Below, one piece after another: positions 12,209 through 24,913 of a stretch of DNA of 64,000 bases. This stretch comes from Bugula neritina (taxonomy: Eukaryota > Bryozoa > Gymnolaemata > Cheilostomatida > Bugulidae). The DNA is taken from contig OZ037768.1 in the NCBI GenBank assembly GCA_964035545.1, positions 24,144,819 to 24,208,818 of the forward strand, read 5' to 3'. The notes below the pieces were generated by a model that ran no database searches, was not told where the DNA came from, and was given only the letters and a program-made list of their open reading frames with translations. Made by a program: the position numbers and the translations under genes. Positions within the stretch are counted from its first letter, which is position 1, and the number at the start of each line of letters is the position of its first letter.

Positions 12209-14151
12209 TATGTCTTTTTCTAAAATTAAACCAACTCTATAATACTATGTGCTTCATACAACTTAGGCTGCCATTTTGCCATGTCTTTCAGTATATCTAA
12301 TAAAAATCCAACGTTCTACTGACACACACAAATCAGTTGCTGTAATTGAACTCGCGCATTACTGTTAAATTACCAAATTGCCAAATCATACAGCAAGACA
12401 TAGTTTTATACTGCTTTTTAAACATCTCAACTTGTTCGCAGTTGAAACATAAAAATACAACAGCATATGCCATCTTAAATGAACAAACTAGTTTAAATTA
12501 TAATATTAATATAGGCCTGATGCTATTGGACAATAGGTTTGTTTCATATTGTGATGGATTTTGGGAGTTGCCTTTTTATATACCATGTTTAGCCTTGTCG
12601 TAACTTATTGTTTATCTTTTCCGTCCCATTTTTCTTTTGTGCACTGTAAACCGATTTTCGACCGAAGTCGGGCATTTCGGAAACTTGGGCGTCCGAATCG
12701 GAGCTCCAAAGTTTCTGAGATGACCGGTTTTCGGCCGAAGATCGGTAAAATATTTTGGAAGTCGGAAAAACATCCAATTTCCAGAGTATATAAGGAGGCA
12801 AGCTTTCAGTGTAGAGTTAGTCTACCACTGAAGCTCGCCAGAGAAGGTCCTACCATAGATACTACTACTACCTTCACTACTCAATAAAGATTCATATATA
12901 GCCTACATCTGGGCAAAGACACTCTCTGCTTCTCTACTCAATCCTAAGGAGTTATGTTATCCACTTAATTATTTCTAAACCCACCAAATTTTTACAATAT
13001 TAGTGCTTGAAGTTGAAAAAATACTAATTTAGCAGTGAACATTACAATATACATATTTATAATAATTATAAATTGCCATAAAACTTATTCACTATTGTCA
13101 TAGTAGCATTATAGCAACACCAAATTCAATATTCATACTATAACTACTATACTCTATTAATATTATTAACACCAACAGTCAATGGTCACTATGACTATTG
13201 GTTGAAACTTAAATTACCAAAGGTACTGTAGATGAGCAAATAAAAACCACCAATCAACAACGCAGGCCCCAAATTAAACTCAAAATAACAAAATTAAAAG
13301 TAAACAAAGAGCATAAAAATATTATAGAATGAACAAAAGATAATTCAATTCGAACGGAAGAATATTAATATAATAATAGTTATAGTGTCACTGTATCAGT
13401 ATGTGCTCTGCCTTCAACTTCAAGTGTGATCTTTTTCTGTGAACATAGCTATTTATATTGTCTATTAGTATTTTAACTACGACTGTGAGTATGAGTATGA
13501 GTATGACTACTACTCAGACTACTGTCATTATGATTTTTTAAAAACTGAAAAACTAAAATCACAAGTCAAAATAAAGGCTAAACTAGAAGTTAAAACTTAA
13601 AAGACAAAGTAAAGTGGAAACTTAAACTTAAAGAAGAACTATAAGTAGAAGTTTACGCTAACTCTAACTCTAAGACTAAGACTAAGAGTAAGCACACATC
13701 TTCATCTTGATACTTAAAACAGTATTTTGAAAGCTAAGGTAAACTAAAACCGCAAATGTTGACAAAAAAAATTACTTTCATATCCAACCACCACGGTCAT
13801 AACAAAAATTACATAAGTGAATGGCGAAAAGTTGGAATATAAAAGCTTTTTTGCATTCAGGCGACCTGACCGATAATTAATCAAGCTAGCTTCGTACTGA
13901 AACTATAACGAAAACGAGCTCAGGAAATGACTCAGTTGCTAACCTGTTTTAGTAAAAACGGACTCTCTAGTTAAGCTATTCTCTGAGCACGTTAAGCTTG
14001 ATTGTTTGGCGTAATTGATGAGCACCCGACAGTTTCTGCGTAATTCTAAAGAATACAGCTTTTCACTACTACAGTGTAATGTTGAATAGTTCTATAAGCA
14101 ACTACGAGTTTGGGGTGAACAAGCACAGTAGTTCGGAGTTCTCGAAGTTAG
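12209..14151. other. Divergent intergenic region CSNK2B / AMDHD1 (upstream part)
   Basis: No gene. Positions about 12620-12965 form a GC-richer island with GTATATAAGGAGG at about 12786, AATAAAG at about 12884 and repeated TTTCGGCCGAAG-like words. This order of signals would fit a solo LTR, but I could not find clear ends or a target duplication. From about 13060 to 13700 the DNA is a degenerate low-complexity tract (ACTATT, GAGTATGAGTATGACTAC, ACTTAAACTTAAAG). Confidence 0.35.
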
Positions 14152-14219
14152 CCTAGGGCCACACGGTGCGTATTTTCGCATGCGAAAATTGAAATCACAA
14201 GTAGCAAAGGTGTCCACTG
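14152..14219 (+). mobile_element. Solo MITE terminal inverted repeat upstream of AMDHD1
   Basis: These 68 bp, beginning CCTAGGGCCACACGGTGCG, are identical to the left end of the full MITE at 18818-19159 and stop exactly where its inverted repeat ends (GTGTCCACTG). They contain the palindrome ATTTTCGCATGCGAAAAT. The sequence lies 125-192 bp before the AMDHD1 ATG, so it is probably in its promoter or 5' UTR. Confidence 0.8.
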
Positions 14220-14343
14220 CAGATTGGAGGTCTTCGACTACAAACCTGAGAACGCAAACTTACTGCATTCACCCCCAATTCGGAGCTGCTTATAAAACTA
14301 TACGTAAATGTTGTTCAGTTGAGAAGAACGTGCAGAAATTAAT

Positions 14344-17300
14344 ATGACCTCGAAATTCGAATACAAGTTATTGATTCATTCTGCTGCCCAAATCATACAA
14401 GTCGCTGACTCTGGTCAGAATGTTGCAATTGGGAAGAATATGCGTTTGTTACCAACTATTCAAGGAAATGCTGATGATGGTTGCTGCCTTGTCATAGACT
14501 AGTTAGTAAAACTAAAAGTAAATGATAAAATTAAATCACATCTATTGCTAAGCTTAAAGTTAAACTTGATGTTATTGTTATCAGTTATCACTGTAAAACT
14601 AAATGACTATCGGTAGTTGTTATTATAATTATATGATTATCATAGTCACTGTCAGTGGCATACTGATAGTGATACTGATAAAGTTGAACTATTTTCAATT
14701 TAATACACTGCATTTTCATTTTGACTTTCATTTTCATTTTGTCACTCAAACTATCACTATGAGTATGACTGAGCAAGTTAAGCAGAAATATTTGAACTAT
14801 AAAATTAAATGTCTATCGAAGTTGGCCACTAAACCTAATTCTAATGGTTACAGTAATAGTAATACTATTAGTCTAATACTAATACAAATACTGAAATAGT
14901 AATGCTAATACAAATAGTAATACTAAGCCTAGTGGCAATTTTTTTGTTTTTTGCCGTTTTAGTAAAGGAAAATTTGCTGCTATTGGACTAAATTCAGAAA
15001 TAAAGTCAGCGTATGGTGATAGATGTGAAGAATGGTATGATGCAACTGGCCAGTCTGTTATACCTGGTAACTACTAGTACTTTAGCCCATTATAACTAAC
15101 TCATCATAACTAGTAGTAGTTGCTAACTTTTTGCTCCTTCAATTTCGTAGTCTTCAGGTTTACCAACATTTTAGTTTTAGTGGTGATTTCTTAGTATTTT
15201 GGAGCGTCTTGGAAATATTTTGCCATAGGTTTAAAGTTTAAGGAGCAAAAATGAAATACTAGTTGATATTTTAGAAATCACTGGTTCAAAGTCAGTATTT
15301 TATTTGAGAATCTCTCTAACTGCAATATCACATAAACTTTATAGACTCTGCTTTACATGTCCTTAAGATGATTTGTAGGGCTGGTAGATGGCCACACCCA
15401 CACAGTCTGGGCAGGTGATCGGGTACACGAGTTTGCTATGAAGGTAACTGAAAGAAACTATCTAAATAAGTTGGGCTATATGATGCATGTATTATGACAT
15501 GTTTGTTTTCTGATTATGGGGGATGAGGCCAATTTGTATCATGTATAATATATATGAGTTTATGGCTACTTGTGTACGACTACTGCCGTCTAGGTGGGAG
15601 AGAGAATATTGATGAGTTTGTAAACTTAATATTGAAATGAAATAATTCAAAGGTCAACCTCTTCTGTCTTAGTGATGAAAACTTTACTATATTTACTGTT
15701 GCTTTGTTATCTCTAATAAGTGAAAAAATGTGCTGCGCTATAGAATACTGATTAGTTGTAAAACTTTTGCCCCCACTGGGATTCTAACCCTGGACCTCCG
15801 ACTTGCACATCTAGCGTGCTAACCCTTACACCACAGGGACTACCGGATTCCTAACATCTTTCATATAATATGATGACACAGCTGGAGGGAGCTACTTATA
15901 TGGACATACACAATGCTGGTGGTGGTATTCATTCTACTGTCCAGAGCATATTGAAAGCTACTGAAGACGAACTGTATACTCTCTTCAAGTCTAGACTGCA
16001 TCAACTTCTCAAGTCAGGTGAGCTCATTAGACTTAGAAATGATTTCATTAGACTTAGAAATGATTTCATTAAACTTAGAAATGATTTCAATAGACTTAAA
16101 AATTATTTCATTTGACTTAGAAATTATTTCATTAGACTTAGAAATGATTTCATTTGACTTAGAAATGATTTCATTTGACTTCGAAATGAGTTCATTTGAC
16201 TTAGAAATGACTTCATTTGACTTAGAAATGATTTCATTTGACTTAGAAATGATTTCATTAAACTTAGAAATGATTTCAATAGACTTAGAAATTATTTCAT
16301 TAGACTTAGAAATTATTTCATTTGACTTAGAAATTATTTCATTTGACTTAGAAATTATTTCATTTGACTTAGAAATTATTTCATTAGGCTTAGAAATGGT
16401 TTCATTTGACTTAGAAATGATTTTATTTGACTTAGAAATGATTTCATTAGATATGGAAATGAGTCTGTTGACAGCAAACCTTCTGTTTAAGCTGAAATTT
16501 ATTACTGCAAATTGGGGGGAGACAATTAGGGGAAGGTGGGGTAAGTTGGGTCAAGGGGCAAGTTGGGTCAGGCCATTTTCTCAAAAACTGTAATGCTAGG
16601 AAACTGAATAGTTAGGTCAAGAAGTAAAGGCCAAACTAAAATAACTTCCTGCTATTACAACAACACTATCAAAAAAGAGGTGAGTGAAATATTACCTAAT
16701 ATCAATATTTTTGCTTTATTTGACATTCTGTTCACCAAAACAGTAGACCAAAACTTTGTCATTAAGCATGAGGTTAGAGTGCTGATGTTTTGTGTCATGA
16801 ATACTTGAGTAGTTAGCTTATATTTGGTGGATTATAAAACTTTTTAAATTAATTTTTTCATGCAAAAATTACATGCTTTACAAAATTGCTGCCAATGGGG
16901 CAAGTTGGGTCAAAATTTTGGGGCTAGTTGGCTCAGTGGCCCAACTTGCCCCAAGTCACTAAACATAGTGTTAATGTAATATTATTGTTGCAGATCGTGA
17001 TACTGGATAATCAATGCTCACATATATCCTTAGAGAGTCTGTAACTCTTGCTAAAAAATCAGGAGTTGTTCTACTCACCTTGCCACCACATACTTCACAC
17101 CAATTACAGTCTCTGGATAGAACTGTTTTCGGTCCAATGAAAACATACTTCAACAAGGCAATGGATAACTAAATGATAACCTATCTGAACATGAGCATAA
17201 AAGTGAAAGACATTGGCGCCCTAACAAAGCGAGCATTTGGGCAAAACATGACTGTTGCTAATATAACATCGGGCTTTCGCTCATCTGGCATATTCCCATC

Positions 17301-20300
17301 AAAAGCAGGCATATTTACCGACGCCGACTATGTTCCAACCGATGTTACGGACAAACCTCAAAGAGTGACCAATGAGCAAAATAATCTAATTCAACTTAGC
17401 CAAGTTCATCTCAGCCAACTTTATTCCAGATTCCAATCTACAATCCAAGCACGCCTAGTACTTCTGGTTTATTGGCAGGGGCTACCTCTCAGGATACTTC
17501 TACTTCACTGGTGGTGGCTACCTCTAAGCAGCCTGTTACCCCTCAAGATGTTCTTCTCTTACCCAAAGCTGCTCTACGCAAAAATGGAGCACCCAGAAGA
17601 AAGCGGGTAAAGACCGCTACACTGATAGACACACCAGAGAAAGAAAGAATCGAGCAAGAATGAGCAGACAAGTTGAATAAAGGAAAGGAACGACCTAAGC
17701 GTAGGCCTATACAGAAAGAGCCAGAATCCTGCAGTGAAGATGAGCAGAACCATAGTTCCACTAGAGACAGACAGCGATTCGCAATCCGAGGCGGAAGCAG
17801 AAGAACAGGATGTGACAGATGTAGAAGAAGGGGCGTTTGTGGTGGCAAAATACAAAGGAAAACGTTCAACCATAAGTTTTGTTGGAATGGTGGTTGGCAA
17901 GGATGAAGGAGATTGGAGATTGGACTTTTACAAAAAGACTCCACAGGGCACATTCTCTAGGCCATCATAGCCAGACATATATACAGTGAAGGCTGAGCAA
18001 ATTTTTAGAGTGCTGGGGGCATCTGTCTCAACTGGAACAACTGTTCGAACTATAGGCTGTGTTAGTTTTGGCAACAAACTAAATGGCATGGGCTTTGAGT
18101 TAGTTTTCTTGATGCCTTTATTAAATAAAAATAATAGCCCCAAGCAGATTCGGTTTACTTCTTCGTCCATTCCCAGAGTCTAAACTCAAATAATCTCACT
18201 AAATTAAATGATGACTGGGGGCCTATGTTACAAACTTTGTATGTTTTTCTCAAACTAATATGCTGTTAATCATTACTTAGACCTAATGAAAATTAATAAA
18301 TTGAATTTATTTCAGTGATATGTTAGATGCCATAGTAATGAAATAGCGACCCAACTTGCCCCATTTTTTTTTTGGTGGTGACCCAACTTGCCCCTCATGC
18401 GGGGTAAGTTGGGTCAGAAGAAAGGTTTTACGGTATTATCTGTAGCTGACTCAATGTTGGTGTTGCCTCAAAATAAAATTGGGCTATCGCAGATAACATG
18501 TTAATCTATCTTTATGACAAACAGTTTGATATTTACATGCTTAGATCGGCCACAATATTAAAAAAACCAATTTTTGACCCAACTTACCCCGCCTTCCCCT
18601 ATAGTAAAGAACAATTGTTATTGTTGTTTTTACACTTTTGGTATTATTAATGTTCTCACTTTACAACATCAACAAGCAACTACCATAAAATTTAGTTCTT
18701 GTTATTTATTGGAGTTGTCATCTCAGGTTACTTCAATAACCCTCATACATCAACATAATATTATAAGCATATAAACAGCTGTGTTAAACATAAACACGCA
18801 AGCAATTTATCGCTTAGCCTAGGGCCACACGGTGCGTATTTTCGCATGCGAAAATTGAAATCACAAGTAGCAAAGGTGTCCACTGTGCGCGTTGAGAAAA
18901 CATTCGCACTTGTCGCTCAGCATTCTCAACGCAGGTGCGAATCGTCTCTGTCGTCGTCACCTAATTGACTGATAGTTATTCAGCGAGCCCAATTTCTTTG
19001 TTTTAGTGCTACATTCCAGTAAATTGCGTTTTATTGAAAGCGAGTGCGATTTAAAAATGAAAGCTTTATTTATCACGCATCATTGACGCTACAGTGGACA
19101 CCTTTGCTACTTGTGATTTCAATTTTCGCATGCGAAAATACGCACCGTGTGGCCCTAGGCTTAGTCTTGTAAATGATTACTATCTCAGATTTAAATTTTG
19201 AGTCTGTAAAACACAATTTATAACAGATTATTGTTAATTTTAGTTGCAGATGTAATACTGTTGTAAGTAATGAAATTTTAATGTCATTAAATGTGGTCAT
19301 TGCCTGTTGGTTGATGATAGTAGAGTTCTTAAAAAAGAAGATAACTCCTAAATTTTGGGTCAGTATAGCTTGACAGTTTTGATAGAATTTGAATTTAATT
19401 TAATTTATTAAATGTGAATCAAGTGCCTCAGCCTGGCTACTTTCTGATGTCCTTCTGGTATACTTACATTATGCTGTAAGTATACCGTATGCATACTGTA
19501 AGTATACTATAAGTGTATTGTAAGTATACCCTATGCATACTGTAAGTATACTGTAAGTGATGTACTGCAGGAGTAACTCTAGTAGAATGTAAGAGTGGAT
19601 ACGGCGTAGATTTTCAGTCTGAACTCAAATTACTGAGAGTGATAAACCGAGGGTTACGTGACCCTGAGGTGAAGAGTGACATCTCCGTGACGTATTGCGG
19701 GGCACACGCTGTACCCAGGTAATGGGAACTCTATCAGCTGAACTGTTCAACTGTGTAATTTTACTTGGGCAATGACAACTTTGTCTATTAGTAGATGCTG
19801 GTGTGGCGTTGTAGAAGCTAAGTTAATACCGACTATCAAAAGTATATGATTCGGTAGACTGTATTATTGGTTTCCTTTAGAGGGAAAACGGCCAAAGAAG
19901 CAACCGAAGACATTTTAACCAATCAGATTCCAAAGCTGAAAGAGCTTTGTGACAAAGGGGAACTCCATGTTGACAACATTGATGTCTTCTGTGAGAAAGG
20001 TAGCCGTCGACTTACATTTATGTTAATACTCAATAGCCCGACACTATTACTAGTTCCCATAGTAACGTCTGATTGATAGCGTGAAGGGTGTCTCTACTTG
20101 TAGGTGTGTTTGAAGTTGAAGATACTAAGGCTATACTCAAGGCTGGCCAATCAGCTGGCTGGAAACTGAACTTTCACGCTGAGGAGTTTGTCCGTCTGCA
20201 CTCTGTTGAGGTGAAGCCTTAGTGTGACCTTCACTTGTCCTTGACCTGCTTATTCTACTGAAAATGCATGCAAGAAATATGTTTTCTCTATCAGTTTTAA

Positions 20301-21936
20301 AGCCTCATTAATAAATTACCTACATAGTTTCAGCATTATTTCTACAGATCAACCAGAATGTAAAGAGAAACCCTTAATTTTATGACATTAAAGTTATAGC
20401 CAGTTGTACTTTGAATCGTAACTATTATTACAGGAAATGTTCAAGCTGTTTAAAAGGCTCCGTTGTAGCCTTAAACTTTACAGCAGATATGACTCAGCTT
20501 ATCGCTAAGTCTCAAATCTCAATACTGAACATATGTTTTGTCAAGTTCTTAGAAGTGGTTGAATGTGTCTAGATGGGGGCGGAACTCAACGCCACTGCAA
20601 TGAGTCACTTAGAGGAGATATCGGATGAGGGAATCCAGGCTATGGCGGAGAAGGGTTGTGTGGCCACTATTCTCCCCACCACAGCTTACCTGCTTCACCT
20701 GAAGCCACCTCCTGTGCGTAAGATGATAGAGGAGGGGGTGCCGGTGGCTCTGGGTACTGACTTCAACCCCAACGCCTACTGTCTCTCTATGGTTTGTGTT
20801 CTCATAATGGTGCAAGTGTTTGATTTTTTCAGACCAAAGCTAGCTTACTAAGCTTCAGGAGAGAATTGTTGATTTTATAGTGGGTAGTTTTACGTTATTT
20901 AGCATACACCAGTAAATTATAGCCAACAAGTCAAATTGATCCAAAATTGGTAAAAATCTGCTGCTTGGGGTATATCCATGTGCGGATTTCAAATATGTAT
21001 GAAAACAGACTGAGGACAGACTACAGCATAAACTGCTAATTTCTAACAAAAACGCCGGCCAATTTTTAACAGACTTATATTAATCCCAGCAGGTGAAAAC
21101 CTTGGTAGAGTTTGGGTTTAATTTGAAAGATTAACAAGTCTACACTAATTTTATGATTGCATACTAAATTTCACAAAACTATATAGATTAGAGTATTTTA
21201 GATATTTAAATGCAGTCCGCTATCTAACAGTATACATCACTAAAACTTGTGTTTTTTTGACAAATAATTTTAAAATAATTATGTGGATTCATTTGTTAAC
21301 ATAGCACTAGTTCAAAGCAAAAAAATATATAATAGCAACTAATTTATAAAGAAGGCAAAAAAGGAATAAATTCAGTGTGTACTAGGTGAGGTGATTTTAT
21401 TAGAGTAATCTATGTATGCGTCTGCTTTTTTCAGCCGTTTGTTATGAACTTAGCCTGTGTTACTATGGGTATGACAATGAACGAGGCGCTGGCTGCCGCC
21501 ACCCTCAACTCTGCTGCCAGCCTCAATATGTCCTCCACTCACGGCTCTATTGAAGTGGGCAAAGTTGCTGATGCTGTGATTGTTGATTCTCCAAGGTGTT
21601 TATATACTCTGTATACTGTGTATTACTGTGTATTACTGTGTACTATACAGATATATATACTCTGTATACTGTGTATTACTGTGTACTATACATGTATATA
21701 TATATATACTCTGTATTACTGTGTACTATATGTGTATATATATACTCACTGTGTACTATACCTATATATATATACTCTGTATACTGTGTACTATACGTGT
21801 GTATATATATATACACTCTCTGTATTACTATACTGTACACTGCAGGTGGGAGCACCTCGTATACCAGATGGGCTCTACTCAACCTACAATAAAACATGTT
21901 ATCAAGTCTGGACAATTTGTCTATTCCAGGGAGTAA
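14344..21936 (+). CDS. AMDHD1: Imidazolonepropionase (amidohydrolase domain containing 1)
   Basis: This is the third enzyme of histidine degradation: it hydrolyses 4-imidazolone-5-propanoate to N-formimino-L-glutamate (EC 3.5.2.7) in the cytosol. Exons are 14344-14501, 14963-15066, 15379-15443, 15882-16017, 19571-19718, 19881-19999, 20104-20210, 20573-20791, 21435-21595 and 21846-21936. All phases agree and give 435 aa (human is 426). Metal-site motifs are [13 protein letters not shown] (exon 3), the His of LNFHAEE (exon 7) and the Asp of [10 protein letters not shown] (exon 8). LECKSGYG-type and CGAHAVPR motifs are in exon 5. The C-terminus WEHLVYQMG is typical. Intron 4 (3.55 kb) has collected a minisatellite, a pogo-like element and a MITE. 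The gene is divergent from CSNK2B. Confidence 0.97.
15768..15843 (-). ncRNA. tRNA-like sequence, probably a SINE head or tRNA relic
   Basis: On the minus strand the segment reads TCCCTGTGGTGTAAGGGTTAGCAC at its left, a plausible A-box and D-arm, and GGTTAGAATCC further on, close to the B-box consensus. The anticodon and acceptor stems do not pair well, so a functional tRNA is unlikely. It sits in AMDHD1 intron 3. Confidence 0.4.
16018..16465. repeat. 21-bp minisatellite at the 5' end of AMDHD1 intron 4
   Basis: There are about 21 copies of a 21-bp unit (TTAGACTTAGAAATGATTTC plus one base, with T/A variants). The first unit begins within a few bases of the exon 4 donor GTGAGC. Because 21 is a multiple of three, it gives a long spurious open frame. 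Confidence 0.9.
16529..18599 (+). mobile_element. Pogo/Tigger-like DNA transposon, degenerate
   Basis: The left end GGGGAAGGTGGGGTAAGTTG and the right end (reverse complement GGGGAAGGCGGGGTAAGTTG) form inverted repeats of about 25 bp. TA on each side (16527-16528 and 18600-18601) matches the TA target duplication of the Tc1/mariner-pogo group. The word AAGTTGGGTCA recurs near both ends (about 16545, 16559, 16903, 18350, 18382 and 18405), acting as subterminal repeats. Only the C-terminal part of the transposase is left. Confidence 0.85.
17003..18183 (+). pseudogene. Pogo-like DDE transposase, C-terminal remnant
   Basis: Translated pieces include [20 protein letters not shown], then [10 protein letters not shown], then [20 protein letters not shown] and [14 protein letters not shown]. 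These are the usual end of the DDE domain in Tigger/jerky-type transposases. A frameshift lies near 17040 and a stop at about 17170. A downstream acidic and basic linker and a module ([20 protein letters not shown]) appear in further frames. The N-terminal DNA-binding region and the first catalytic aspartates are gone. Confidence 0.8.
18818..19159. mobile_element. MITE with 68-bp inverted repeats
   Basis: This is a 342-bp non-coding element. Left end CCTAGGGCCACACGGTGCG; right end is its reverse complement at about 19092-19159. It is flanked by the 5-bp repeat CTTAG (18813-18817 and 19160-19164). The interior is a second small stem around GTTGAGAA...TTCTCAAC. An identical single arm occurs at 14152-14219. 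Confidence 0.85.
19460..19562. repeat. GTAAGTATAC repeats before AMDHD1 exon 5
   Basis: About eight loosely spaced copies of CTGTAAGTATAC and variants lie just before the 3' splice site at 19570. Each contains GTAAGTA, a strong 5' splice consensus. Confidence 0.7.
21596..21840. repeat. TATA-rich repeat filling AMDHD1 intron 9
   Basis: The whole intron is an irregular array of TATACTCTGTATACTGTGTA and (TA)n segments between the donor of exon 9 and the acceptor of exon 10. Confidence 0.8.
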
Positions 21937-23252
21937 TCCCCCCTTAGTATACCATTTGTTGGTTTGTGTGTTGAATTTCTTATTCTTACTGTTGGCTTTT
22001 ATATCTGCATTGTACTGAGTTATAATATTTTACCTATGTCTGGCAGCTAGTGGATTTAAAGTTGTTTTTTGCATAATATTACACATACTTTGTTATTCTA
22101 ATAAATTGTGTTGAAAATATACTAATTATCTGTTTAATATTTGTTTCTTTAATCAAGTTTTTAATAAATTTTTAATAAAATGAGTTAGTCCCAACCCCCT
22201 TCAGCTCACCTCTACACCCCTGCTAGTCCAACCCCCTCCAGCTCATCTCTGCACCCCTGCTAGGACTACTACAACAGAGTTATATATTCAAGTGAAATTC
22301 TTTGTTTCTGTACTTAGTAGCATATCGTTAGTAGAATTGCAAGTCAGCTAGGCAAGTTTCCATATGTTGTTAACCTATAACTTCCCTTTATAGTTCATTA
22401 GTGCATGATGGAGTATGGTAAATAATTATATATTATAGCAATATGGGCAAAAACTCTTCCATAATATTTTACTTAGTATTATCTGATCAACAAAAATAAT
22501 CTCCAATATGTATCATAATCAGCTACATTGATATGATTAAGCTTTCTTCAACCAGTCAGCTTGCAGGACTGTGACTAACAACAGATAGCAGAAAGATAAT
22601 GTAGAGAATTATCTCCCCTCCTGGAGGTCTAGTTGATTAGTGAACATTTTATTATTAGTGCTGATCTAACAGAAAATTGTATATATGTTTGATGTAAAAT
22701 GAACATCCAATAGTTACAGTTAGTTAAACTTAGAAGTAGCACAAAACTATCTTAATTATAGAAGTATTAACTTTGTATCAACCACATTAGGCTAATTAGA
22801 CAATAATAGTGTGTAATTATCATGCTTCATGCAATAAAACACCAGTATGCTATTAAATAGTTAGCTACAACAATGTAACAATTCATACTATTGTGCTTTA
22901 GCAACAGTGTAACAATTAATACAAACGTGCTATAACAAAATCCTAGAGATTTCAGTAGAGATTAAAACTAATAGTAAAAATAAAACGGGTGGAAAACCAC
23001 AAAAATTCTCTTGCTGTATAAAACACACTGTGCGTAGTGACAGCACCTCAAAAATGGGGTAAATATAAATATTCAACAGTCAGTCGGCATTTTGTTAGTA
23101 AAAGAACAGCATACGTAATGTGAATAAATGTGAATATAACAGTAAAACAATATACTATATATAACAATAGAACAACCAGGTATCACAATTGATGATAGTA
23201 CTTTCGACAAACTCTAGTTAAAGTAGTTGGGTGAAGGAAGAAGCCATAGTGC
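21937..23252. other. Convergent gap AMDHD1 / small beta-rich protein
   Basis: No gene. It contains a roughly 70-bp direct duplication at about 22193-22262 (AACCCCCTCCAGCTCATCTC-type unit, two copies). Candidate AMDHD1 polyadenylation signals (AATAAA) lie at about 22100-22180. The rest is AT-rich without visible structure. Confidence 0.4.
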
Positions 23253-24913
23253 TTATGGCAAGTCAATAATTTGCCGATATTCTTTCTTGATGGAAGTTCC
23301 ACCAAACATAACCGTTTTAGGTTTATTGACAGTGATAGCTACAGCTCCCTTTTCCAGCTGCAAAAACACGTATCCAGAGCTAAACACAAACAACTAACAG
23401 GTTTAAGTGAAATTTAGTTAGAGTAAGTGATGTGTACACCACTATAGCAAATATACCCACTGAGCAGGCAAACACTCAACATTGTCCAATATAATTATAG
23501 TTGTACAAACATGAATTGTGGGAATGCTATTACATAGCCCTAGGCCCTAGACAGTTTACCTTAGCCTTGGGTTCCCCGGTTATGTCGGCAGGTAAATTCT
23601 GTATAACGCATTTCATAGTTGGTTTGCCATCAGTTTCTATCCAAAACTTGAAAGATCTAAAACCACACAAATAGAGCTCTTTAGTGGCTAAAGAATTAAA
23701 GAATTGAAAAAGAGCAGCTGTGGCAGCTAGCAGTCTGTAGAGTTTTTAGAGATTTCATACCTATCTGCAGACACACACATATGTAGATGCGTATACACAT
23801 ATCCGTAGGCATGTCTACACATATCTGTAGACATGTCTATAGATATCTGTAGACATGTCTACACATATGTGTAGATATGTCTATAGATATGTGTAGATAT
23901 GTCTATAGATATGTGTAGATATGTCTATAGATATGTGTAGATATGTATACACATATCTGTAGACATGTGTACACATATCAATCGTAGCATGAGAAATAGA
24001 CAGAATTAAATTCTAACATTACAGCAATGCGCAGTATTTAATATTTAATAAAAGATGTTAGCTAAAGATTCAGTACTTAAAAGTACCTACAGAATACTAA
24101 ATCAGTGACTGTGAGGAATTTCGATACCGACTGAAACTTTAAACACATAGACTTATGGTATTTACAGCTTTTGATTTGGTAAAGGATGAAAACAACATAT
24201 ATTATTTTATATCTTAGTATTTGATACAGGAATGTATTCAGGTAGTTCCCCCTCTTGATTAGTATAACAATAGTGTGCATACCTAGCATCAATTCCTTCC
24301 ACTTTAAATACTCCCCCAACAGGGGCTTTAGACTTGACTTCCAGATCTTCAATCTTTATTACAAAGGTGCACTCTTTCTTATTGTCTTTGATTAGAACAG
24401 TGCCTACGGTCCCTGCAATTGCATAGTGTGAATAGAACTGGTGAACATGAAACTTTTTTTGTTTATACATGTTAGACTTTACAATACTTCAGAAGAAGGT
24501 TTCAATTAAAGACTACAAAATAGCAAACATCTACAGAATATATTTTTTATGATATAATGATATAAATAACACCAACTTTATTCAAATGACACGCAGGTTA
24601 ATGTATAACTTACAGTTAAGTTATAGTATAGCTTATAGCTTATAGTTAAGTTAGAGTATAACATACAATTTTTATAACTTATAACTTGCACTAATACTAA
24701 GTACTAGTACAGGACTACCAATAGTAGTAACTGTAAAAATTAGAGCACTGAATAGACAGAATAGTAAGTCACTGAATAGTCACAGTGCTACTGAAACTTT
24801 CACTTTCAGTGCAAGTGAAACTGAATAGTTTCAAATTTCAATTTATCAGCCTTACCATATCCTGTTTTTGGAGCAGCCAGCAACAAAATTGCATCAGTTG
24901 ATGCTGCAGCCAT
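23253..24913 (-). CDS. Unrecognised small beta-rich protein (129 aa)
   Basis: Exons in transcript order are 24856-24913, 24283-24412, 23560-23656 and 23253-23357; phases agree and give 129 aa. It starts MAAASTDAILLLAAPKTGYG and ends TSIKKEYRQIIDLP. Alternating hydrophobic and polar residues (TVGTVLIKDNKKECTFVIKI, KFWIETDGKPTMKCVIQN) suggest a compact beta-sandwich. There is no signal peptide, membrane segment or catalytic motif that I recognise. The exons have much less repeat character than their introns. It is divergent from the claudin-like gene, with 498 bp between the two ATGs. Confidence 0.75.
23765..23985. repeat. Palindromic 22-bp minisatellite in intron 2 of the small beta-rich protein gene
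   Basis: Units alternate between TGTAGACATGTCTACACATA and TGTAGATATGTCTATAGATA forms. Each contains a near-perfect palindrome such as TAGACATGTCTA, so the array could form hairpins on either strand. Confidence 0.8.

Noticed and set aside
11517-12242. 241-codon open frame of GVSHVILT repeats
   Set aside because: It is the 24-bp minisatellite of CSNK2B intron 1 read on the antisense strand.
12545-12970. Possible solo LTR with TATA-like and AATAAA signals
   Set aside because: No convincing TG...CA ends, target duplication or primer-binding site seen; only mentioned in the intergenic entry.
15768-15843. Functional tRNA gene
   Set aside because: The boxes are recognisable but acceptor and anticodon stems pair poorly; kept only as a tRNA-like relic.
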